DNA of 64,000 nt. It comes from Bathynomus jamesi (lineage: Eukaryota > Arthropoda > Malacostraca > Isopoda > Cirolanidae). The stretch covers positions 589,501 through 653,500 of the forward strand of contig JAJOZX010000925.1 in the NCBI GenBank assembly GCA_023014485.1. The letters are read 5' to 3'. Below, in pieces: positions 54,738 through 64,000 of the stretch (positions within the stretch are counted from its first letter, which is position 1; every line of letters begins with the position of its first letter). The notes below the pieces were generated by a model. It was not told the DNA's origin. It made no database searches and saw only the letters and a program-made list of their open reading frames with translations. The position numbers and the translations under genes were made by a program.

Positions 54738-55776
54738 TTACATGATGATTAATTTCATAATGACATTTACACAGTCAGTTGTGAGAGTTTGTTTCTTGAA
54801 GCTGTCAAAGCGGCGTCTGTTGAACTCCACAGCTTGAAGGAGATAGTCTCTTTGCTTGGCATCTGTTGTTATGACATTTGCAAAGTCGCTCATCATCTTG
54901 ACACCACGTTCAGCAATGTCATTCACCGCTTTCAGATTCTTAACATAGTCCAACGCTTTTCTGTAGTCCTCATTCTGTGGCCAAGACATGACAGGTTCCA
55001 GAAGCCACTCGGATCCAATGTTCAGTGTGTCCAGCAGGAAATGTGATTCTGGGCCAATGAGATCAACCAGGGTGGTCTTAGCTGTGACTCTCTGGAATAG
55101 AGGCTTTCCTGTTCTGAAGCTGTCTGGCTTCTCAGTGGCATGTAACTGGGCAGCAATGTCGTGCTTCAATGTGTCACTCAATCTACTGCTGAACAGGGCA
55201 AATGGCACGACTTCCTGCGTCAGGTACCATTTGTGGTTTTCCATCTTATTAAGTACTGCATCAGCAAGCTCTGGGTCAGTTTTCTTGTACTTCAACATGT
55301 CCTGGATTAGACTTAGATCATTCACGGGAGCATCTGCAGCAGACATTGACATCATCCATACAGGAGTGTAGAACAGCGCAAGGAAGGTGTTGAGTCTTTC
55401 CAGCTTTGATACAGTGTCTTCGTCGTACTCAAGTTGATCTGCAAACACCAGCATTTTCATGGAGTCAGGTTTCTGGCCATCCATCTGGCCTGATGAATGG
55501 CGCCTGGTCGACTCCAGTGAATACCTCGAGGAGGCGTTCCTCCAAGAACAATGACTGTCAGTTCAGCCATTTCCCTGTAGTCGGCTCTTGGAAGCCTTTC
55601 TGCTGTTAGAATGTCTTGGAGTATTTCTTCACTGTTCTTCTTCTTTTCCTTCAGCCATTTGCTGTTGATAGCCAGCATCTTTGGGTTTTCCTTGGACAAG
55701 TCCGTCCAAACATCCTCCAGATGCTCAAACCAGGGATTATCTGGCCCCTTCACCTTCCCAAACAGCTTCTCCCAAA
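54738..55776 (-). pseudogene. TA/GGGTG-family transposase, C-terminal fragment
   Basis: The minus strand encodes WEKLFGKVKGPDNPWFEHL, ADYREMAELTVIVLGG, RPGAIHQARWMAR, then after a frame change near 55480 DQLEYDEDTVSKLERLNTF, ADAPVNDLSLIQDMLKYK, HKWYLTQEVVPFALFS and KAVNDIAERGVKMMSDFAN. These match the 17-kb protein (PGAYHRARWMAK, ADAPVNDLELLEDL, HLWYLSEDLAGLAMFS, SVNDVAEWVMKLAEDF) in the same order. The N-terminal and catalytic parts are cut off by the hAT insertion at 55777. Confidence 0.85.
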
Positions 55777-58266
55777 CAGTGGCGGTTCCTCATATGGGCA
55801 ATATGGGCAGCCGCACAGGGCGGCATTTGTGGAGGGGCGGCATGAGCGCCTGCAAAAAAAATAAAAATAAAAATAAGAATAAATAAATAAAGAAATAAAT
55901 AAAAATAAAAAATAAAATAAAATAAATAATAAAAGATCAATAAATATATTTTTATTAATAAAAAACCATCTATTGCATTTTCCATAAACCTTCCCATAAA
56001 AGACCTAAACAATGCAAAATGCTTCCAGATTAATATTATTGGGAATAAAGGCCCATACTTTAACATATGTAATGTTATTTTTCTGGGTTTGGTTAAATAG
56101 TGAAATGTATATTATTTATTACAGAACGAATCTTCACACTAAGCCACTAAGGTCTGTCAAATAACCGCAAATGGATAAGAAGAGGTAAAAGCTATCAGGT
56201 GCTCAGTTTAGAAAAAAAAGGAAAGAAGAAGAGGAGAAACGAGCAAAAGATAAAGGTATAGAGCTATGTCATCTACTCTTCACTGCTATATTGCACTGCT
56301 ATTTTGTGATATAGCTTTCTGAGTCATTTGAAGTGTACTATTATGTATATAATTAGCCATTAACCAAGGAGGTTGTATTATTCATTTGTTTCCTATTCTA
56401 AAAGTTTAATAAATTGTGCTTAATAACATGTTAAATTAATTGTACTAGCCTATTCATGCATTGGTCTGTTATGTTCTATTTTACTATTTGCAGGGGCACT
56501 TTTGAAATATTTTGGAACACCCTCTGCCACTAGCCAGGATGAGAAGCCGTCTACTTCTGCCATTATTGAGGCTGAGGAGCCATCTACCTCCTCAGCCTCA
56601 CATATGTCTCCACAAATGCAGTCTGATCCTGAGGATGAAGACCCATTTGCTTCTACTTCTCCCCGGCAGGACTCTTCAGGTGAGTTTGTGTGCACATATG
56701 TCTGTGAGTGTGTGCTTGTGTGTGTATGTGTATGTGTGTGCATCCCTGCAAAGCATTTTGCAAACAGTTATAAATTATAATGTTATTATCACTGGGTCTG
56801 GGTTACTGGGTATGTGTGGTGTTTCACCACCATAATTCCATAACACCACCACCATAACAAAGTGCTGTGAATAATGTGTTATCTAACTTAGGTGTGTATA
56901 CTAATGAGTAATGCTCTTGTTCTTTCTATTAGAAATGCCTGGAGCAGAATCGCCTCCTGAGGATGAGTCTCTGTCCACCGACCCTGCTAACTGGCCTTCA
57001 TTTCTGACTGAGAGAATTCGGACACAACTGGTTTCCAGGGGACCAAGTCAAGTACCATCTGACTTTGTATTCCCTAGAAACGACAGTGACGGAAGAAGTT
57101 TCCACCATCAATACTTCAGGAAGTCATTGGTTAGTGGGGAAAATATAACCAGAAGTTGGTTGGTCTATTCCTTAAAAAACAACAGCCTTTTCTGTTTCTG
57201 TTGTACATTATTTTCCAAGAGGAAAATAAATTTAACAAGTTTGGGACTCTCGGACTGGAAGCATGCAAGCTCATTGCTCACATCACATGACAACAGTTCA
57301 GAACACCTAAATTCTATGAAAATCTGGAAAGAACTGGCAGTGAGGATGAGAAAGGGGGAGACCCTTGACAAGCAGGAGATGGCACTTCTGGAGGCTGAGA
57401 AGTTGAGATGGAGAGCGGTGCTGACACGTCTCACTGCTATTGTGCATTCTCTGGCAGTTAGGAATTTGGCACTAAGGGGACATACAGAAAAATTGTTCTC
57501 ACCATCAAATGGCAATTTTCTGAAAGAAGTTGAACTGATGGCACAATTTGATCCTATAATGCAAGAGCACATTAACCGTGTCCAAAAAGGGACCTCCAGT
57601 CACACCAGCTACCTCGGCCACCACATACAAAACGAACTCATTGATTTGTCGAGCAGCAAGACCATTTCAGCAATGGTGAGCGACATCAAACAATCAAAGT
57701 TTTTTTCAATAATTCTAGATTGCACTCCAGATATCAGCCACACTGAACAGTTGTCAGTTGTGATTCGGGTTGTGTCACTGGAGGGGAAGCCCCATATAAA
57801 GGAACATTTCATGGGGTTTTTGGAGGCAGAGGAGTCCACTGGTCAACATTTGGCATCTCTGATTCTGAAGAGACTGGAGGAGCTAAAAGTTCCTTTCATG
57901 GACTGTAGAGGACAATCATACGACAACGGGGCCAACATGAGGGGAAAAAACAAGGGTGTTCAATCCAGGCTCCTAGAAATTAATCCCAGAGCTCTGTTTG
58001 TTCCATGTGGGGCTCATTCTCTGAATTTGCTTGTGGCCGATGCTGCTAAGGGATCTATTGATGCCACAAGTTACTTTGGCATCTTGCAGAAGCTTTACAA
58101 CTTGTTTTCAGCCTCCACACAACGATGGGCCATTTTGAAAAAACATGTGAACATCACATTGAAGATGTGGTCTGATACAAGGTGGGAAAGCAAGATCAAG
58201 AGTGTGGAGCCCCTGAGATATCAGGCAGCTGCAGTGAGAGATGCACTGATCGAGGTGAGGGACCAC

Positions 58267-61200
58267 CAGTGGCGGTCCTAGCTTACATGACGCCCTGGGC
58301 GAACCTCACCTTCAGCGCCCCCCCCCCTTGTTCGCCAACACACACACACATTCAAATCCCCCAAAATAAAGGACAGACATAACTCTTTCACAAAATAACT
58401 TTTTATTGGACTAATTGTTGGAACTTCAGAACCAAAACAAAAACTCAAATTTCTGAATTTTACAAATCCTTCATCACGTAAATAGAATAACTCACTTAAG
58501 AGAATGTAATTATGATACTATGAACAGGAAAAATACAAATTAAATTGCACAACTGCCATAAATAAACTAGAGAATCAAATTTCTAAATTGTACAAATGCT
58601 CTATCACATAAATAGAATAAGACACTTAAGAGAGGGTAATTATTATGCTACACTTTGAACAAGAAACAAAATAAATTGCACCACAGCACAACTGCCATCT
58701 AAAGCCTGACTCTTCTTACCTTCCTTGATGCAAAGTCATGAATTAAATCATCATATGAAATCTGCTCAGCAATTGTATGATTTATACTGATGATGGCCAG
58801 ACCGGTAAGGCGTTCCTGTGACATAGTTGACCTCAGGTAGGATTTGATGAGCTTCAGCTTTGAAAAGCTCCTCTCTGCTTCAGCAACAGTGACTGGAAGA
58901 GTAAGACCAATTCTGAGAGCAGTCCACAAATTTGGATATATTTCAGAGAGCTCCCTTTCATGGATAAATGTCAGCAGTTCAAGCAAGGATATGGTCTTTG
59001 ATGGCAAGTCAGGCAAGTTCTTCAGCTCCTGTGCAAGCTCTCTGCCATCCAAGTCAGATTGTCCCTTAAAGTGTAGTGTAGTACTAAGGTTCACACATTG
59101 TTCTGTCAGCTCCTCAAATGTGAGATTTTGGAAATGTGTCAGCACTCCAAACTTCTCTCCCACAATTTCCAACGTGGAAAATCTTTCCTGAATGGCTGAT
59201 GTTGCAGCATCAACCACTGCATTGAAAAATGTCACCTCCAGCTTCTTCAAAGCATCAATCAAGGGCTCATCAGATGCTTCATAGGAGAAGTGCCGCTTTG
59301 TGGACCTCAGCCGTTTTTGTTTTAACACAGCCTTCACATTCATTTGTTCACAGATATCTGTGGCTGCCATTTGTGCAGCCACAAAACCTGTTGCCCTGTA
59401 ATTGCGGAGACCTCTCTCTGTTTTTTTTAGGAGATTTACTGCAACATCAACGTGCATGCTAGGAGACTGCATCTGCTTGCTCACATGCTGAATTTGGCAC
59501 AACAGGTCATGCCACACCACTGAACAAATGGCGAAGCGGTATGACCCAACCTCCTCTGACAGAGATTGAGCCTCGACCTTTATTACAGAGTCTTTGGTGT
59601 GGTCCCTCACCTCGATCAGTGCATCTCTCACTGCAGCTGCCTGATATCTCAGGGGCTCCACACTCTTGATCTTGCTTTCCCACCTTGTATCAGACCACAT
59701 CTTCAATGTGATGTTCACATGTTTTTTCAAAATGGCCCATCGTTGTGTGGAGGCTGAAAACAAGTTGTAAAGCTTCTGCAAGATGCCAAAGTAACTTGTG
59801 GCATCAATAGATCCCTTAGCAGCATCGGCCACAAGCAAATTCAGAGAATGAGCCCCACATGGAACAAACAGAGCTCTGGGATTAATTTCTAGGAGCCTGG
59901 ATTGAACACCCTTGTTTTTTCCCCTCATGTTGGCCCCGTTGTCGTATGATTGTCCTCTACAGTCCATGAAAGGAACTTTTAGCTCCTTCAGTCTCTTCAG
60001 AATCAGAGATGCCAAATGTTGACCAGTGGACTCCTCTGCCTCCAAAAACCCATGAAATGTTCCTTTATATGGGGCTTCCCCTCCAGTGACACAACCCGAA
60101 TCACAACTGACAACTGTTCAGTGTGGCTGATATCTGGAGTGCAATCTAGAATTATTGAAAAAAACTTTGATTGTTTGATGTCGCTCACCATTGCTGAAAT
60201 GGTCTTGCTGCTCGACAAATCAATGAGTTCGTTTTGTATGTGGTGGCCGAGGTAGCTGGTGTGACTGGAGGTCCCTTTTTGGACACGGTTAATGTGCTCT
60301 TGCATTATAGGATCAAATTGTGCCATCAGTTCAACTTCTTTCAGAAAATTGCCATTTGATGGTGAGAAACAATTTTTCTGTATGTCCCCTTAGTGCCAAA
60401 TTCCTAACTGCCAGAGAATGCACAATAGCAGTGAGACGTGTCAGCACCGCTCTCCATCTCAACTTCTCAGCCTCCAGAAGTGCCATCTCCTGCTTGTCAA
60501 GGGTCTCCCCCTTTCTCATCCTCACTGCCAGTTCTTTCCAGATTTTCATAGAATTTAGGTGTTCTGAACTGTTGTCATGTGATGTGAGCAATGAGCTTGC
60601 ATGCTTCCAGTCCGAGAGTCCCAAACTTGTTAAATTTATTTTCCTCTTGGAAAATAATGTACAACAGAAACAGAAAAGGCTGTTGTTTTTTAAGGAATAG
60701 ACCAACCAACTTCTGGTTATATTTTCCCCACTAACCAATGACTTCCTGAAGTATTGATGGTGGAAACTTCTTCCGTCACTGTCGTTTCTAGGGAATACAA
60801 AGTCAGATGGTACTTGACTTGGTCCCCTGGAAACCAGTTGTGTCCGAATTCTCTCAGTCAGAAATGAAGGCCAGTTAGCAGGGTCGGTGGACAGAGACTC
60901 ATCCTCAGGAGGCGATTCTGCTCCAGGCATTTCTAATAGAAAGAACAAGAGCATTACTCATAGTATACACACCTAAGTTAGATAACACATTATTCACAGC
61001 ACTTTGTTATGGTGGTGGTGTTATGGAATTATGGTGGTGAAACACCACACATACCCAGTAACCCAGACCCAGTGATAATAACATTATAATTTATAACTGT
61101 TTGCAAAATGCTTTGCAGGGATGCACACACATACACATACACACACACGCACACACTCACAGACATATGTGCACACAAACTCACCTGAAGAGTCCTGCCG

Positions 61201-62086
61201 GGAGAAGTAGAAGCAAATGGGTCTTCATCCTCAGGATCAGACTGCATTTGTGGAGACATATGTGAGGCTGAGGAGGTAGATGGCTCCTCAGCCTCAATAA
61301 TGGCAGAAGTAGACGGCTTCTCATCCTGGCTAGTGGCAGAGGGTGTTCCAAAATATTTCAAAAGTGCCCCTGCAAATAGTAAAATAGAACATAACAGACC
61401 AATGCATGAATAGGCTAGTACAATTAATTTAACATGTTATTAAGCACAATTTATTAAACTTTTAGAATAGGAAACAAATGAATAATACAACCTCCTTGGT
61501 TAATGGCTAATTATATACATAATAGTACACTTCAAATGACTCAGAAAGCTATATCACAAAATAGCAGTGCAATATAGCAGTGAAGAGTAGATGACATAGC
61601 TCTATACCTTTATCTTTTGCTCGTTTCTCCTCTTCTTCTTTCCTTTTTTTTCTAAACTGAGCACCTGATAGCTTTTACCTCTTCTTATCCATTTGCGGTT
61701 ATTTGACAGACCTTAGTGGCTTAGTGTGAAGATTCGTTCTGTAATAAATAATATACATTTCACTATTTAACCAAACCCAGAAAAATAACATTACATATGT
61801 TAAAGTATGGGCCTTTATTCCCAATAATATTAATCTGGAAGCATTTTGCATTGTTTAGGTCTTTTATGGGAAGGTTTATGGAAAATGCAATAGATGGTTT
61901 TTTATTAATAAAAATATATTTATTGATCTTTTATTATTTATTTTATTTTATTTTTTATTTTTATTTATTTCTTTATTTATTTATTCTTATTTTTATTTTT
62001 ATTTTTTTTGCAGGCGCTCATGCCGCCCCTCCACAAATGCCGCCCTGTGCGGCTGCCCATATTGCCCATATGAGGAACCGCCACTG
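58267..62086 (-). mobile_element. hAT element copy 2, 3,820 bp, inserted in copy 1, duplication GGGACCAC
   Basis: A complete element in the minus orientation has the same termini as copy 1. It is bounded by GGGACCAC at 58259-58266 and 62087-62094. That octamer occurs once at the matching place of copy 2 itself. The two copies therefore form an inverted pair able to fold into multi-kilobase hairpins. They are almost identical in sequence, so the event is recent. Confidence 0.95.
58699..61361 (-). pseudogene. hAT transposase of copy 2, three small frameshifts
   Basis: The gene has the same exon layout as copy 1. Comparison shows a one-base deletion in exon 2 near 61200 (CTCCCGG where copy 1 has CTCCCCGG). 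There is a one-base insertion near 60366 (TTGTTTCTC against TTGTTCTC) and a one-base deletion near 60050 (CATGGGTTTTT against CATGGGGTTTTT). Beyond these the frame is open to the stop at 58699, with all catalytic and dimerisation motifs of copy 1. Confidence 0.9.
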
Positions 62087-63423
62087 GGGACCACACCAAA
62101 GACTCTGTAATAAAGGTCGAGGCTCAATCTCTGTCAGAGGAGGTTGGGTCATACCGCTTCGCCATTTGTTCAGTGGTGTGGCATGACCTGTTGTGCCAAA
62201 TTCAGCATGTGAGCAAGCAGATGCAGTCTCCTAGCATGCACGTTGATGTTGCAGTAAATCTCCTAAGAAAAACAGAGAGAGGTCTCCGCAATTACAGGGC
62301 AACAGGTTTTGTGGCTGCACAAATGGCAGCCACAGATATCTGTGAACAAATGAATGTGGAGGCTGTGTTAAAACAAAAACGGCTGAGGTCCACAAAGCGG
62401 CACTTCTCCTATGAAGCATCTGATGAGCCCTTGATTGATGCTTTGAAGAAGCTGGAGGTGACATTTTTCAATGCAGTGGTTGATGCTGCAACATCAGCCA
62501 TTCAGGAAAGATTTTCCACGTTGGAAATTGTGGGAGAGAAGTTTGGAGTGCTGACACATTTCCAAAATCTCACATTTGAGGAGCTGACAGAACAATGTGT
62601 GAACCTTAGTACTACACTACACTTTAAGGGACAATCTGACTTGGATGGCAGAGAGCTTGCACAGGAGCTGAAGAACTTGCCTGACTTGCCATCAAAGACC
62701 ATATCCTTGCTTGAACTGCTGACATTTATCCATGAAAGGGAGCTCTCTGAAATATATCCAAATTTGTGGACTGCTCTCAGAATTGGTCTTACTCTTCCAG
62801 TCACTGTTGCTGAAGCAGAGAGGAGCTTTTCAAAGCTGAAGCTCATCAAATCCTACCTGAGGTCAACTATGTCACAGGAACGCCTTACCGGTCTGGCCAT
62901 CATCAGTATAAATCATACAATTGCTGAGCAGATTTCATATGATGATTTAATTCATGACTTTGCATCAAGGAAGGTAAGAAGAGTCAGGCTTTAGATGGCA
63001 GTTGTGCTGTGGTGCAATTTATTTTGTTTCTTGTTCAAAGTGTAGCATAATAATTACCCTCTCTTAAGTGTCTTATTCTATTTATGTGATAGAGCATTTG
63101 TACAATTTAGAAATTTGATTCTCTAGTTTATTTATGGCAGTTGTGCAATTTAATTTGTATTTTTCCTGTTCATAGTATCATAATTACATTCTCTTAAGTG
63201 AGTTATTCTATTTACGTGATGAAGGATTTGTAAAATTCAGAAATTTGAGTCTTTGTTTTGGTTCTGAAGTTCCAACAATTAGTCCAATAAAAAGTTATTT
63301 TGTGGAAGAGTTATGTCTGTCCTTTATTTTGGGGGGATTCGAATGTGTGTGTGTTGGCGAACAGGGGGGGGGGGCTGAAGGTGAGGTTCGCCCAGGGCGT
63401 CATGTAAGCTAGGACCGCCACTG

Positions 63424-63655
63424 AACGGAATGACAAATAGGCCAAAGTGAAGGCTTGTTCAAAAGACATTACATCTTCCGAAGCTGATCGATGACTGGCT
63501 TCTTTTGAAGTTTCTTGTGGCGGTTCGGTTTTCCAAAACATGGCCAGTTCTGGCAGGGGAAAAGCTTAAGACCTTGTAAGCTTGAGAAGAGTTCCTACTT
63601 CATGGTTGTTTTATTGGTATGAAGGCTTTGGAGCTAGTTTATGGTATTGTGGAAC
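63424..63655. other. Unassigned flank of the hAT nest
   Basis: A minus-strand frame (FWKTEPPQETSKEASHRSAS) is open to the hAT terminus, but I do not recognise it. It does not continue the transposase fragment found on the left side of the nest. Confidence 0.4.
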
Positions 63656-64000
63656 AGACATGGGATAAATGTAATTTGTAATTGATTGTAATTAATTACA
63701 TTTTTCGTGTAATTGGCAGGTAATTGTAATTGACTACCTAAAATGTAATTGTAATTAATTACATTCAAGCATGGGGTAATTACTTGGTCAATGTAATTAA
63801 TTACAATTACTCAACATATTCTCAATTACAATTACAGTTACAATGGTGAAATACTTAATTATAATTACAGTTACGATGGTGAAATACTTAATTACAATTG
63901 CAATTACTGTAGATGGTGAAATACTAAATTACAATTACTGTAGATGGTTAAATACTTAATTACACTTACTTAGTAAAGTAATTAATTATACTTACAATTA
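63656..64000. repeat. AATTAC/GTAATT-rich repeat, cut by the window end
   Basis: After CAGACATGGGATAAATG the sequence consists of many GTAATTGTAATTA and AATTACAATTAC motifs in both orientations. Such arrays occur as subterminal repeats of some hAT elements, and CAGACATGGG could be the terminus. The element, if it is one, runs off the window. Confidence 0.5.

Larger units (their letters stand above)
56190..62994 (+). pseudogene. hAT (ZMYM1-like) transposase of copy 1, split by copy 2
   Basis: Exons with matching GT/AG borders end at 56255, span 56494-56679 and restart at 56933. They encode SGAQFRKKRKEEEEKR, LLKYFGTPSATSQDEK and MPGAESPPEDESL. A TTF-type finger region (SLFCFCCTLFSKRK with WKHASSLL) follows. 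The catalytic domain has SIILDCTPDISHTEQL, CRGQSYDNGANMRG, CGAHSLNLLVADAA and SDTRWESK. The frame is open up to the insertion at 58267 and continues at 62095 to TAG 62994, with the dimerisation motif LPVTVAEAERSFSKLKLIKS. The first exon has an in-frame TAA after MDKKR at 56171. Apart from the insertion, coding damage looks slight. Confidence 0.85.
55777..63423 (+). mobile_element. hAT element copy 1, split by an inverted copy of itself
   Basis: The left terminus is CAGTGGCGGTTCCTCATATG (55777) and the right one, reversed, CAGTGGCGGTCCTAGCTTAC (63423). The two parts (55777-58266 and 62095-63423) join to about 3.8 kb once copy 2 and one 8-bp duplication are removed. The outer flanks do not match each other (CTCCCAAA left, AACGGAAT right), so no target duplication remains for copy 1. 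It interrupts the transposase fragment at 54738-55776. Confidence 0.9.

Noticed and set aside
55777..63423. Assembly artefact as the explanation of the large inverted repeat
   Set aside because: The exact octamer GGGACCAC on both sides and small sequence differences between the copies fit a real insertion better; long reads would still be worth checking.

Overview
The window is eukaryotic, animal, nuclear DNA and most likely arthropod. It has one intron-containing host gene (peflin, penta-EF-hand), many interstitial CCTAA/TTAGG-type repeats, CR1-like LINEs, Tc1/mariner, hAT, Merlin and piggyBac-type elements, and AT-rich filler with (TA)n/(CA)n microsatellites. There is nothing bacterial: no operons, no rRNA, no CRISPR. 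I cannot fix the species from sequence alone; a crustacean or chelicerate is a guess.

Layout. 1-3.9 kb: AT-rich DNA with two copies of an old repeat, one carrying a TTAA-flanked MITE. 3.97-5.47 kb (minus): the last four exons of a peflin gene with nine 27-bp repeats coding QPPQQGYPG. 5.6-8.9 kb: a CR1-like LINE pseudogene, antisense to peflin and probably in its upstream intron, carrying a hAT MITE with an exact 8-bp target duplication. 10.3-11 kb: a Merlin (ISXO2-like) relic. 11.3-13.7 kb: a second LINE. 13.8-17.1 kb: a hAT relic, a near-perfect palindrome made of two mariner 3' halves, and a full-length Tc1-like element, all bordered by TA microsatellites. 17.1-19.8 kb: a TA-flanked transposon with a 716-codon open reading frame. 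19.9-20.4 kb: a tandem pair of tRNA-derived SINE units. 20.7-26.1 kb: a transposon with terminal inverted repeats (TIRs) of about 520 bp, carrying a broken transposase-like gene and a mariner inside it.

26.7-43.05 kb reads as one transposon, 'PIN-CXC copy A', blown up from about 4.7 kb to 16.4 kb by three insertions. Two of these contain a further inserted element, and the third is a LINE with a mariner in its tail. 43.05-46.7 kb is a cluster of foldback (palindromic) elements that share a core sequence, ending in a 20-bp CCTAA-type satellite beside Merlin fragments. 48.3-53.7 kb is 'PIN-CXC copy B': 148-bp TIRs that are nearly identical and a gene of about 1,460 codons broken only by one 4-nt overlapping frameshift. 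54.7-55.8 kb is a fragment of the 17-kb transposon family. 55.8-63.4 kb is a hAT element with a second copy of itself inserted in inverted orientation, bounded by a clean 8-bp duplication. The last 350 bp are AATTAC-rich repeats.

The most interesting content is the PIN-CXC family. Its proteins combine N-terminal CxxC...HxxC modules, a possible RNase-H-like core, a PIN/XPG-like nuclease domain and a C-terminal CXC (tesmin-type) domain inside TIRs. Next is the TA-target family with GGGTG termini, present as four members in different states of decay. Assignments come from reading translated motifs and comparing copies by eye; no database search was run.
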